The notes under the pieces: model-generated
Databases searched by the model: none
Seen by the model: the letters and a program-made list of their open reading frames with translations, nothing else
Told to the model about the DNA's origin: nothing
In this document: positions 11,435-22,143 of the stretch, one piece after another
How positions within the stretch are numbered: position 1 is the first letter of the stretch
Layout: the number at the start of each line of letters is the position of its first letter
Translations under genes and position numbers: made by a program
Assembly (NCBI GenBank): GCA_963853835.1
Contig: OY970834.1
Location: 35,123,257-35,187,256 of the forward strand
Source of the DNA: Calendula officinalis
Taxonomy: Eukaryota; Streptophyta; Magnoliopsida; Asterales; Asteraceae
Reading direction: 5' to 3'
DNA: 64,000 bases

Positions 11435-11893
11435 TGCATCTATATCTCTACTATCTATAATGAGTGAATGACTTTCTAATTATAGCAGGTCTTAAAATTG
11501 GCCTGCTATTTCTGGAAGGTCTTAAACCCACGTCTTAAATGAAAAACAAAGCCATCCGCAGGATTCGAACTTGGGTATCTAGACTCCTTTTTATTCACCT
11601 TACCACTTAACCACATCACATTTTTAAAGCAAAAGCGAAACACTAAACTGGTATGCTTTAACTGTTACAAATAAGGCGTTTTTAATATTAACACATTAAT
11701 TAAAAGCGGTTAAAATTACTTATGTTTTGTAACATTTAAATCCTTTAAAATTTTACTATCCGTTTTTTAACATCGAAATTATTTATACATTAAAACAATC
11801 ATTTACTTCATACGTTTTTTTGCTTCAATAATGGTAAGGTGAATAAAGCGTTTTAATTTTAGCACCTTAAAAACCATACGTTTTTTATGGATT

Positions 11894-12107
11894 AAATCAT
11901 TCAACATTTGACTGAACGTTTTTCATTGAATTCCTTATTAATTTTACGTTTTTTTAGCCATAATTAAATCATTCAATATTTGACTGAACGTTTTTCATTG
12001 AATTCTTTATTAATTTTACGTTTCTTTTTAGCCATAATTAAATCATTCAACATTTGACTGAACGTTTTTCATTGAATTCCTTATTAATTTTACGTTTCTT
12101 TTTAGCC
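11894..12107. repeat. Three tandem copies of a 71-74 bp unit
   Basis: Units start TAAATCATTCAA at 11894, 11965 and 12039 and contain TTTGACTGAACGTTTTTCAT. They lie in the 5' part of the probable Helitron. Confidence 0.85.
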
Positions 12108-12119
12108 ATATATATATAT

Positions 12120-12704
12120 ACACCATCAAGAGACGCTGGGATTGTAGTGCAACCTACAAACGACGTTCACACATACAATCACATTATCTACTTTATGGCT
12201 TTAATCACCCAATATGATGCTTCATTGCTCCAGCCACTGCCACGACCAGCTGAAGAAGTTGAGGTACCGTCTATTTGGCTAAATTAAGAGTTTCAAATTC
12301 TTACTTTAAAATCATAAAGTTGTTGTTAACTAATATTTTTCTATTTCTCTTTCGAAGGAATTTGATGGATATGAACCGATTGAAAACTTTGAAGACCTCT
12401 GGAATCCACATTACTGGTACAAATGTAAATTTGTTCGAGTTGAATATGTTTGGCTTGACCACAAACATAACAAACTATATTTGTTTCTGCTTGACAAATT
12501 TGTAAGTTCCTACCAATTATTATACGCTCTCTTTATTTATTGTACTAATAATCATTTATTTTCAGAGGCACAAATTCGTTGTGATTATCCCCCCCGTCTT
12601 ATTGTCTGCATACCAACGCCGAAAACTAGAAGGCGGCGTCTTTTCTTTAAAGTATTTCAAAATTGATTACAACGACGTCGAATACTATCCTAATTTCAGT
12701 TGAA
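12120..12704 (+). pseudogene. Unrecognised coding-like fragment with two introns inside a Helitron
   Basis: I do not recognise the family. Three coding-like blocks can be read. Block 1 contains HTYNHIIYFMALITQYDASL and ends PAEEVE near 12263. Block 2 starts about 12357 (EFDGYEPIENFEDLWNPHY) and contains YVWLDHKHNKLYLFLLDKF before a GTAAGT donor near 12502. Block 3 starts after CAG near 12566 (RHKFVVIIPPVLLSAYQ) and ends NFS-stop at 12704. Splice-like borders and aromatic-rich, non-repetitive peptides suggest a real ancestral gene. It may be a captured host fragment or eroded Helitron coding sequence such as an OB-fold protein; neither is shown. No start codon is evident. Confidence 0.35.
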
Positions 12705-14151
12705 AAGGCGTGGGAAAATTTTGAGTTTTGCATGATCTTTAAATGCTAGAGTTTGTATTAACGGCCAGGGTATTTAACGGATTGTGGCGGGTCAAAATGG
12801 GTAATATTTTTACGGGGCCTCTTTATAACGCTAACGTAAATGAAAACTACAGGTAAGACCTTAACCCGCCCGAGCAATTGATGATGGAAACTTTGAGTCT
12901 TTGACTCGATAGCTAATTCACCGTTCACGTCTACAAAGAGAATACAACCATAATGAAATGAATTGTATGGTTTCTTTTGCAGCCGCTTGTGTTTACCACT
13001 CAACCCATCGGAGGCCCAGAATGAGTCAAGTGGTTTGGGCCTTAGAAGGATACGTTGAATGTCTGACCTAAACGATGGTATCCGACCCGGTCAAAGCTCA
13101 GTCTACTTGTCCCATAGGAACTCATTTATTAATTTTGTAGTCAGAAAAACATGTAACCGAACAATATTTGAATTAAAAAGGGTTTAAATTGGCGTTTGAT
13201 GTGATTTTATTTGAATTAAAATGTGAATATGTTGTGCGTTGTTAATCACTGCCTTTTTGGCAAAATAACCATAGTCACCATTTAGTCTATTTAATAAGAT
13301 GCAAATTTAGCTCCTTTTAAAATACGTTTTGTAAATTCACATGTTGAGTTGAGATAAATCTGATGGAAGGATGATACTTGAGATTGAACATGAACATGAA
13401 CGGGCAGGGTAATGTTTCAGGTCAAACGGGCAATTTATTCGTACATGTTGAATAGGCATGGTCCAACGAATTGTACGGGTTTAATATGATATGTTTGTCA
13501 TGAATTATATATTAGGTGAGACTTTGGTTTTGAGTATACCTTAATGTTAAGTTTGACCCGTTTGACAAGATTGACAAATTTGACATGTTTGACCCGTTTA
13601 ATATAAAAAAATCATGTTGAAAATGCTCTAGATTTTAATGATTTTGTAGAGATTATATAAATACTTGATTTAACCTACTTCTCAACTTGAATCATTACAT
13701 ATTAATAAGGTTAAGGTTAACCCATTTATGGAATTTTAAAATTAACCTTTTTAATGTACCCACCGCCGCAAAGCGCGGGTTGGTTTAAGACCGTGAGAAA
13801 CTTATATATGGTTTTAGAACCCTTGCAAGATCTTTCTGGTTTTGAAAATTCCTAAAGATTTTGACTATTTTTTCTCTTTCTACATATTCGTAATTTTGGT
13901 TAATCTCCAAATTAATACTGTTAAGTATCGTATTTAATTCATATCATCCAATTATCTCGAGACTAAATGAAAAACAACATGTAGATATGAGCCCTTTACT
14001 TTAATAACAATCCATTTTCTGATTAGGTAATGGTTTTTATACGCTAATTACTTTTTTTGGAGTAAATTTTCATAACTTCATATTGGATTAACCATGTTAA
14101 TTATATCTAAAATACTATTCTGAATATGTCATTTCAATCAATTTTATACAG
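12705..14151. other. AT-rich stretch, no gene recognised
   Basis: Apart from the Helitron hairpin near 13760 I see no supported feature. A minus-strand frame near 12758-13003 has no recognisable family. Confidence 0.45.
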
Positions 14152-14441
14152 GCATATTATTTTTCAGAAGACCATAAACCTGGACTTGAGGTTGAAAAAG
14201 AGAATATACATAAAGCTGGAGGTTATATTCATTTTGGTTGAGTTGGTGGGAGTCTAAATTTGCCTAGAGTTATTGGTAGTTCACTGAGAATCATTTGTTT
14301 TTCTTTCTTCTGATTATTTTATCTGTATGGATAATGAAAATGAGTCTTTAATCATCTTTTAGGTGATATGGAACTGAAAAGAGATATAACACCTCCCCCT
14401 GTGAAGCAAATTTTAACGGCTAATACAACAATTTAAACTTG
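14152..14441 (+). pseudogene. Protein phosphatase 2C fragment
   Basis: Exon a (14152-14275) reads AYYFSEDHKPGLEVEKENI, then KAGGYIHFG, a TGA stop (14239-14241), and VGGSLNLPRVI. Exon b (14363 onward, after TTTTAG) reads GDMELKRDI, PPPVKQILTANTTI and a TAA at 14434-14436. These align with the plant PP2C core (SxDHKPDLExEKxRIxxAGGFI, GRVNGSLNLARAIGDMEFK, KQIVTANPDI). The intron lies where exon a ends I-G and b resumes D-M, with a GT donor. PP2Cs dephosphorylate Ser/Thr, but this piece has two stops and lacks most of the catalytic domain. It is a gene fragment among Helitrons, probably captured or left by rearrangement. Confidence 0.8.
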
Positions 14442-15942
14442 GTAAGTTGAAGCTTTTTCATTAGTGTTGTTATTAGTAACATGATTAGTTGCTTGCAGAG
14501 GTGGAAAATCGGGCGGGTCAACTGAGTTGCGTAACAAGTCAAAATCAAAACGGGAAATTTTTGTATGGGTTGAAAGATGGTCATCAACTCAGGTAAATTT
14601 AATTTGTTATATTGTCTTTGACTTTAAGGTCAAACAAACCAATTCAACTTCGAATCTCAAATGAATAAAAATGGCGGCAATTCAAACAAACTAGCGATAT
14701 TGTCTTTAGCCTTCGAAGTTACTTGCCTGTTGTTTTGGGTATTCATTGAATAAGAATGACGGGAATTCCATTTTTATTAATTAAATAAATTTTGTTGTGT
14801 TGGAGACATACAACATGATTAAATACATTTATTTTTTGTACTAAATATTAATGGGTTTTTACGATATGTGTTTTAATGTTCTTGCAGCTATTTTGTGCTC
14901 ATCTTTTGTGTTACATGGTTTGATTTTGTGCTCTTCATTACCATATGTAGTTTTTTTTGCATTTGAGTTAACAATCCAGCATTATTGGTGGCAATTGGAT
15001 CTGCTTCAAAGTCTAATTTGTTGTTACATGGCTCAATTCGAAAACCTCATGTGTCTGATATTGTTTAGCTATTTCAATATTAAACGACTCATTATTATAT
15101 TTGATTGGATAGAGTTTATGCATAACTAAATGAAAAAATTTATAACCCCAATGATGTTATTTACTTTGTATTGGCAAATAATTAGTTTAGTTTATAATTT
15201 GGCTATGGGCAAAATCATTTATTGAGATTCTACAACGTGCATTTTGTAATTAACTGTAATTAGTGAGTAATTATGCAATATTAGCATACTCACTTTATGT
15301 TAATCTGATTAATGCCAAATATTTGACAATTAAGTAAAAGTAAAGACTGGTTTGGAAAATTTTGACAAAATATAACTTTGAATCCTTAATTTTCCGATAG
15401 TTGAACTTTCACAACTAAATATATAATTTAAATCATTTGTGTAGGGGACATCTAACATGTTTTGTATACAAATTTGACCTGTTTCTTATGATAACCATTT
15501 GATGTGTTTTATCCATTTTGTATAATGTCTTTTTGACCCATTTCGTATAATACCCATTTGACATGTTTCATTTAATACATATATTACCCATGGCACCCAT
15601 TTTTACACATACTAATTTATTTTAATATTAGGTCACAAGATAGGTGACATACATTTAATTTTGACTTAGACGAGTCATTTTTGGCTTCTTTTTTTTCAAG
15701 GAATACTCTTTTGACCATTTTTAGTTAATATACATTTGACCCTTAGACCCTGATGCATTAATAGAATCACCAATATAAAAAATATGAATATTGAAAAAAT
15801 TTGGGAGTTTCGCTGATAATATGTTATGGGGCCCTTTTAAGATTTTAGTGTAGTTAGCCTAATTTTTGCGTTTTTTCGGCATGCTTATTATCCAATACAG
15901 TTAAGCATATACATATTGAGGTATTTACATTGCATTTGATTA
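14442..15942. other. AT-rich stretch, no gene seen
   Basis: Several TTTGACC-rich words occur near 15470-15740. An open frame at 14851-15129 is Leu/Cys/Phe-rich without homology and is not called. Confidence 0.5.
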
Positions 15943-16071
15943 TCTCTTTACTATATATAATGCAGGTCTTAAACTCGCATTTCTTTTATTGCAAGGCCTT
16001 AAACCTACATCCGAAACCTGCAATAAAAAATGCACAACCCGAGTTTCGAACCTAGGACCTCAGGCACACAA

Positions 16072-16535
16072 CATAATTGGCTCAAAATTGGGTGCCCGAT
16101 ATTACTTTTACGGAATATCTATCCCTCCCAGGGATTATGTAATGGCACGAGACTTATATGCAGAAGGTTTGAGCCAAATCTAATTGATGCGGAAATAGTC
16201 GTTGGCCAGCATGCTGGAACAAGAGTTTTTTTTGCCAAGAATGCCTCTATCTACGTCTGAAGCCGACATGTTTCCTTTCAAGTTGAAAAGAAAATAGTTT
16301 CCGGTTAGGCTAAGCTTTGCGATGACAATCAACAAAGCCCAATGACAGACAATTCCAAACGTGGGCGTTTATCTACCGGAATCGGTGTTCTTGCATGAGC
16401 AACTTTACGTTTCCCTTTCAAGAGGAATTTCACGTGACAATACAAAAGTATTGGTAACTCCATCAAAAAAATTAATCTCGACGGAGTTTACACGCAAACG
16501 TGGTGTATCGAGAGGTTTTACATGATGAGTAACAC
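16072..16535 (+). pseudogene. Helitron helicase C-terminal remnant
   Basis: Across shifting frames the sequence reads LKIGCPILLLRNI, GLCNGTRLICRRFEPNLIDA, EIVVGQHAGTRVF, PRMPLSTSEADMFPFKLKRK-stop-FPVRLSFAMTINKAQ-stop-QTIPNVGVYLPE and YVSLSRGISRDNTKVLVT. This is the C-terminal Pif1-like helicase segment of plant Helitron RepHel proteins, which unwind DNA during rolling-circle transposition. A frameshift near 16230 and at least two in-frame stops make it dead. The Rep domain and helicase motif I are absent. Confidence 0.85.
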
Positions 16536-16567
16536 GCATAAACATACATTTTTCCCCATATTTTATA

Positions 16568-16832
16568 CTCCCTCCGTCCCACAAAAAACTTCCCATTTGA
16601 CATGGGCACAAGTTTTAAGGGGATAGTTAGTGGTGAGGTCATTGGTAATAATTTTGATTAAAATATAAGATTGGTTTGGAGAGAGAAAGATGGTTAGTGG
16701 ATAGTTAGTGGTGGGGTCCTTAGTAATAATATTATTTTATTATGTGGAGCCCAACAATTGAATGAAATGGGAAGTTTTTTGTGGGACAAAAAATTAAGGT
16801 CAAATGGGAAGTTTTTTGTGGGACGGAGAGAG
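16568..16832. mobile_element. Stowaway-like MITE (TCCGTCCC family)
   Basis: Ends CTCCCTCCGTCCCACAAAA and TTTTGTGGGACGGAGAGAG are inverted. TA duplications at 16566-16567 and 16833-16834. It is nested inside the Helitron at 15943-16976. Confidence 0.9.
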
Positions 16833-17099
16833 TACTTAATTAGGTTTATCGTGTTACCTCTAATTTATTCACAGTTTTCATGTTTATGTATTGTATTCGT
16901 TTATGTAACTAATGGACTTTTAATCGCTATGAATTTATAGTTCGCAGCCCGCCGCATCGCGCGGGTTTCAACCTAGTGTATCATTGAAATATAAAAACGT
17001 CAATTTTGTGAATATATCGATTTGAGTCGTTACAGTTTAAAATTTTAGGTCACCAAAATCTGGTTCTCTTTTGATTCATATATACGCATTGGCCAAACT

Positions 17100-18650
17100 T
17101 TTTTTTTTTGAACAGCAAAAAGGGCAACAGGAACGAGCTTCGGCAAAGCCATCACCCGCACTTAAGCCCCCGAGAACATATATTAATATAAAAGACTAGT
17201 ACAAAGCTATATACAAATATTATACCGCAACCTACACCTTGTCTAAATACTACCGAATACTAAGGCCACAAACACCAAAACAGTTATATAGCAGGATTCT
17301 TGTTCCCGTCATCCTCAATCGGGTTTACAAAGAAGTTGGATCGCTACACCAAACCGGCCACTCGATACTTCCCCATTTGACCTTTGACCTATGTTTGATC
17401 CAATAAAACGCTTGAGCTTCAGCTTCCCCGAATATCGAATTCAACCCTCCTTCGTTATTATTAAAAACTACATTGTTTCTGTTTTTCCATATACACCAAA
17501 GCGTCGTGACAACCGCTGTCATGTAATGTTCGGATTTGACTTTTGACAGATTTTCTCTAACCTTCCACTCCATTAAATCAGACAACCCCCGTATTGATCC
17601 AATATCGATTGACCACCATCTACAAAACTCTAGCCAAATTCCTCTCACCTTATGACAAGACCAAAATAAATAAGTCTCATCCTCTATTTCTCTTTCACAA
17701 ATGCAACAAACTACGGATTGCAATATAACGCCTCTTTGCAACAAATTGACACACGTGGGTAAACGCTTTTGGATCAATCTCCAAAAGAAGATATTAATCC
17801 TTATCGGAATTGTTTTTAACCAAGGATTGTCGACCTCACTAGCTGGGCCAGAAATCGTACTTTGAATTGCATGCATGGCCGAAGATACTGAGAAAGATCC
17901 GTCTTGCTCGAACGCCCATGTCCACCGGGTCACCTGCGTGTCTGAATTCTGCACCACCTGAAACCAAGAATCAATCGGAATATTAAATTTATCTAAATTA
18001 TTACGAATTTTAACGATATTATTCCAAACCCCCGGGAATTTACTTTTAGGAATATAAATATTAGATACATTATGTAAGGATACTATTGCTCTTTTTCATA
18101 GCGACCCCTCCTCGTTTTTCATTCTCCACCACCACCTCAAAAGTAGCGCATAATTTTGCGCTTTAATGCTTGGTACATTTAATCCTCCCGTATTAAGTGG
18201 ATTAAGGATCTTCTTCCAATCAACCCAGTTAATCTTTCTTTCACCATTTTTAGATCCCCAAAAAAACCTTGCTCTAATTGCTTCCAATTTATTAATAATA
18301 CCTTCCGGAGCTTTAAAAATAGAGAGAAAATATGAACCTAAAGCCCCAAGTACAGATTTTATTAATGTCAACCGACCCCCATAAGATAGGGTTGATGCTT
18401 TCCATGAAGAGAGTTTTTTATTAAATTTATTGACAATCACATCCCAATGTTCCACTCTATGCATTTGAGCACCAATTATCAACCCGAGATATTTAAATGG
18501 CGACGAACCGACACTACATTTTAGTACATTTGCTACCCGGTTGACCCTTTCTCTCGATACACCAAAATCATGTATATTACTTTTAAGCATATTCACTTTA
18601 AGACCAGAAGCGAGATAAAAACAATTAAGAATACGTTGATTAAGGATCAA
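17100..18650 (-). mobile_element. 5'-truncated L1-type LINE (RT tail and zf-RVT domain), one nonsense codon
   Basis: The minus strand encodes the end of an L1 reverse transcriptase. From 18650: YLASGLKVNM, FKYLGLIIGAQMH, NKKLSSWKA, SYGGRLTLIKSVLGAL, then RFFWG and the LRWWWR tryptophan cluster. After an in-frame TGA (18096-18098, at a position usually Trp) the same frame runs through 46 codons into WTWAFEQDGSFSVSSAMHAI and the zinc-binding zf-RVT module (CCICEREIEDETYLFWSCH) to a stop at 17325. A T-run at 17100-17110 is the poly-A tail on the other strand. The catalytic YADD region and ORF1 are missing. I could not identify a target duplication. Apart from the one stop the frame is intact, so decay is modest. 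Confidence 0.85.
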
Positions 18651-19092
18651 TAAATAATTTGATTTAATTCAAATAGATATATATTAGATGGAATATTTAG
18701 TTTATTTAAATTTTAATTTAATTCAATCATTAATAAATACATAATTACCGATTTAATTTGATGACGTGATATCACGATAATAAACAAATAATTTTTTAAC
18801 AATACTTTTATTACCAAAGTATAGCAAATAACTAAACTAAAAAAAATGAAAATTCAACAAATAAAACTTTATGATTATGTTTTAGTACATATATATAGAT
18901 ATGAAACTTGAATTTAAAATCATTTTTTGTATAATAAAAACATGTTATAAAATCCAACACTAAATTATATCAACAAACACATGTTTAATATTACGTCAAA
19001 AGAAAAAAAAAAACTTATTCTTTATCTAACTTTTAATAAATATCGTAAAGATGATAAGTTATAAAATGGTCGATCAATTTCTTAAAGATTTA

Positions 19093-19312
19093 TGCGTTGT
19101 TTGATAAACCTTTTTAATTTAATGATTTAGTTAAGAAGACAACCTCTTAATCAGACAAATTCAAAACGTTTGGTAAGACCTATTAATCAGCATCTGGATC
19201 AAAAATAGAACATGTTTTGCCTCTAAATCGGACAGATGTAAGGAGGAGTCTGAATCATTCATACATCTGCATCATTCAAATATTAATCATACGATTGCTA
19301 CCAAACAACACC
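19093..19312. mobile_element. Tourist/PIF-Harbinger-like MITE, degenerate copy
   Basis: It is the same family as the element at 42347-42545, read in the opposite direction. Ends are TGCGTTGTTTGATA and TACCAAACAACACC; internal words TTAATCAGACAAATTC and GTCTGAATCATTCA are shared. The 3 bp flanks are TTA and TTT, so the duplication is imperfect. Confidence 0.7.
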
Positions 19313-19583
19313 TTTGAGAAAGCTAAAACATGCATAATCTAAGCAATTCATGTTAAATCCATTGAGATTTGAAGATCAAAGTGTGTAAGTGTGTGTTTTA
19401 GAGATAGAGAGATATCTAGAGAGAAGGAGGAGAGAATTTGGAGCTTTCAATAGGTCATCACAATAAAAGTGTGGGAAAGCTTACATCATTAGCCTTAATA
19501 CAAAGTATTTATACCTCACTTGTAAACTAGTTTAATCAAGCCTAATTACACATTTAAACACAAAACTAGTCCTAGCAACCTTA

Positions 19584-19730
19584 AAGTTTAAATTAAGAGG
19601 ATAGCTTCTTAATCAGACAAATTCAGAACGTTTGGTAAGATCTCTTAATCGGACAGATTTAAGGAGAAGTCTGAATCATTTAAATATATGCATCACTAAG
19701 ATATTAATCATACGATTAACAAACAACACC
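19584..19730. mobile_element. Second partial Tourist-like MITE copy
   Basis: It shares CTTAATCAGACAAATTC, CGTTTGGTAAGA, and the end AACAAACAACACC with the copy at 19093. The block is bracketed by the direct repeat TTAAAGTTTA (19581-19590 and 19731-19740). The left end is truncated. Confidence 0.6.
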
Positions 19731-20071
19731 TTAAAGTTTAGAATTTGCTCTGAATTATTAATGCAACGAACTATTAAATGCACATCAATAATGAAAGAAA
19801 AATAGGTCACTTTCATTATTCTTTGAGCGATTTAATTTTTTAGTTTCTATTAAATATTTACATTTAATTTTTTCATTAATTTTATCAATATAAATGTCAA
19901 ATCAAAATATGTGACTGAAAAGAAAATTATACTCATATCAAACATTTCTTAATAAAATAATAAAATGAAAAATTTAATAGAAAATAATACTAAGTTTCTT
20001 AATCTTTTGTTACACAATAACGGACAATTAATGAACCAAACATTTCTTAATCAATGTAAAGTAAAATGATA

Positions 20072-20333
20072 CTTCCTCCGTCCCTAAATAAAATTCTTAT
20101 TTCTCCTTAAATTTTTATCCCTAAATAAAGTTCTCATTTCACAAGTTGATGGGATCCACTTAATAAAATAATATAATTACAAGTCTCCACTACTTACTAT
20201 CCACTAACTATCTTTCTCTCTCCAAAACAACTTTATATTTTAATTAAATTTATTACCAATAACCCCACCACTAACTTTCTCCTTAATTCTTGTGCCCAAG
20301 CAAAATGAGAACTTTATTTAGGGACGGAGGGAG
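20072..20333. mobile_element. Stowaway-like MITE (TCCGTCCC family)
   Basis: Ends CTTCCTCCGTCCCTAAATAA and TTATTTAGGGACGGAGGGAG are inverted. TA duplications at 20070-20071 and 20334-20335. 262 bp. Confidence 0.92.
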
Positions 20334-20518
20334 TATTAACTAGTTATTAATACTTATGTTTTAAATCGATGTTACCCTTACCATTACTAAAAATCAATAT
20401 AAAAATGTCTCCCTACATTTTAGGATCACTATTCCATCAATGAATGTACAACCATTTTATACATGTTAAAGATAACCTATAGGATTCTCATTAACAAAAC
20501 TCAAAAAATATTTAATAT

Positions 20519-21191
20519 TAGGGGTGAGCATAAAAACCGAAAAACCGAACCGAACCCGAAAAACCTGAAAAAACCGAACCGTAAAAACCGAACCATTTGA
20601 AAAACCGACATCAACGGTTTTGATTTTTGGAAAACCCGAATGTTTGGGGCGGTTTTCGAGGGCATATGAAAAACCAAACCGAAAAACCCGCCCCGCCCCG
20701 CCTTTATATATATTTCAAGTTTTATAAAAATATTCTTATATTTTTAAAAGATTTGATATAAATTTGTTTGCAAAAGGAAAACAACCATGCAATGAAACTT
20801 TTATGGATGAAGACATTGACAAGATTGTTGCGAAAGATGATTGGATGTTATTCTATTATTAATTTTTTTTCAAATTATGTTAGTTGAATTTAACATTACA
20901 TTATATTAAACTTACTAGTTGTTTTTTATATATGATGAAATGAGTTAAGGTTTGGAAGTTTGAATCATAATATTAGTTTTTTAAGGCAACAAATTGGTAA
21001 AATTAAAGGAAACTAAAAAACCGAAAAAACCCGAAACCGAACCGAAAAACCCGAAACTGAACCGAAAAACCCGAAAAACCGAAACCGAAAAACCCGAAAC
21101 CGAACGGGGTGTAATTCTAAAAACCCGAACTTTCAGGGCGGGGTTTGGTTTTAGTTAAAAACCGCCCCAAACCGTCCCATGCTCACCCCTA
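20519..21191. mobile_element. Non-autonomous hAT element with perfect 13 bp TIRs
   Basis: TIRs TAGGGGTGAGCAT and ATGCTCACCCCTA are perfect. The flanking 8 bp duplication TTTAATAT (20511-20518 and 21192-21199) is also perfect. 673 bp. Both subterminal regions are arrays of CCGAAAAACC/AACCGAACCG words. The AT-rich centre has no transposase. Perfect ends suggest a fairly recent insertion. Confidence 0.93.
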
Positions 21192-21236
21192 TTTAATATC
21201 ATATGCACCCTAAGTCACATTCTAGAAAAACTTATA

Positions 21237-21549
21237 CTTCCTCCGTATCAAAATAAGTGACACACTTTCTATTTTGGGGTGTATCAAAATAAGTGACACA
21301 CTTTGAAAACTTTCCTTATTTGGTAAAAATAGTGGGACCCATACCCACTAACTATCCACTTTAATAAAGTGAAATTACCCTCATACCCTTACTTTTACTT
21401 TTAAAACTCATTAATATCACTTTATTCAAGAAAAGTGGGACCCATTCTCCACTAACTATGTACTTTAATCTATTTTAACATCTACTTTAATCTTTTACCT
21501 CAAAAAACGTGTAAGCCAATTTGTGTCACTTATTTTGATACGCAGGAAG
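21237..21549. mobile_element. Stowaway-like MITE (AAAATAAGTGAYACAC family)
   Basis: Left end CTTCCTCCGTATCAAAATAA, right end TTATTTTGATACGCAGGAAG. TA duplications at 21235-21236 and 21550-21551. Confidence 0.88.
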
Positions 21550-21551
21550 TA

Positions 21552-21700
21552 CCTTATATTCCGGAACATAAATTCTATACCCCAGAACACAACTGCTTTA
21601 AAGACTTGTACGTTGCTTTGTACAGATATTACAGTGCACCTATTTATGGACCACTAGTTTCACATGCAAAAATAGTGAAGCCCGATTATCAAACAAACAA
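21552..21700 (+). promoter_or_regulatory. Orphaned promoter of the first GPPS small-subunit gene
   Basis: This 150 bp matches the promoter of the intact paralogue at 39413: both have ACTTGTACGTTGCTT, then GACAGA/TACAGA, then a TATA-like box (TATTTAT at 21641-21647; TATTTATAT at 39347-39355). The ATG would lie about 60 bp after the box (66 bp in the paralogue). Here MULE-1 begins at 21701 and the coding sequence resumes at 31224, so promoter and gene are separated by 9.5 kb. The last 9 bp (21692-21700, AACAAACAA) are the target duplication. Confidence 0.85.
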
Positions 21701-21803
21701 GAATTTTTTTCAGAAATAATGCATTTTTGCCAAGAATTTTCACAAATAATGCTGTTTTGTATTGACTTTCAAAAATAATGCATTTGGACTCAAGGAGTCC
21801 GGA
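21701..21803 (+). repeat. MULE-1 left TIR with three phased AAATAATGC motifs
   Basis: Motifs TTTCAGAAATAATGC, TTTCACAAATAATGC and TTTCAAAAATAATGC start at 21708, 21738 and 21767 (steps 30 and 29). The first GAGTCCGGAAAT follows 28 bp later. Candidate transposase-binding sites. Confidence 0.9.
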
Positions 21804-22000
21804 AATACCATAAAGTTGTACCCCTAGAGTCCGGAAATACCATAAACTTGTACCCCTGGAGTCCGGAAATTGCTTTTACCTCGTACCCCTGTCAGAAACG
21901 GACATAAAACCTGAGTTCGGTACTCTTGGAGTCCGGAAATGGTCTCCATGACTCCTAGAGTCCGGAAATAATTGATTTCGAACTCCCAGAGTCCGGAAAA
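21795..22000 (+). promoter_or_regulatory. MULE-1 GAGTCCGGAAAT array upstream of gene A
   Basis: Copies start at 21795, 21827, 21859, 21929, 21958 and 21989, with a degenerate GAGTTCGG near 21913. Steps are about 30-32 bp or about double that. A TATA box (22012-22019) and the gene A start (22144) follow. Confidence 0.9.
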
Positions 22001-22143
22001 CCTTACGGCTTTATATATACACAATATCTTCAAAATCTCCACACACAAATTCCCTACTTTCAAAACCACCTTTAACCAAATATACTTTTAAAACACTTCA
22101 CAAAAAAACATATTTTATATTCTAAATATTTTGAGTTTTTAGA

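Larger units (their letters stand above)
11445..13794 (+). mobile_element. Probable degenerate Helitron
   Basis: The 5' end TCTCTACTATCTATAATG follows an A, as expected for A|T insertion. The next 120 bp (GCAGGTCTTAAA, ATTCGAACTTGGG) match the 5' region of the Helitron at 15943. The candidate 3' end has a CCCACCGCCGCAAAGCGCGGG hairpin (about 13760-13780), but the terminal CTAG is eroded. 3' boundary uncertain. Confidence 0.4.
15943..16976 (+). mobile_element. Truncated Helitron with helicase remnant
   Basis: The 5' end TCTCTTTACTATATATAATG follows an A. The 3' end has a CCCGCCGCATCGCGCGGG hairpin (16948-16965), TTTCAAC, then CTAG (16973-16976) followed by T. These are canonical plant Helitron ends inserted between A and T with no target duplication. 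At 1034 bp it retains only the end of the RepHel helicase (16072-16535) and is interrupted by a Stowaway MITE (16568-16832). Confidence 0.8.

Noticed and set aside
11552..11575. GGATTCGAACTTGGG as a tRNA or SINE B box
   Set aside because: The same sequence context recurs in the 5' region of the Helitron at 15943, so it is part of the Helitron family sequence.
14851..15129. 92-codon open frame with hydrophobic Leu/Cys-rich content
   Set aside because: AT-rich DNA often gives such frames; no homology, splice context or promoter.
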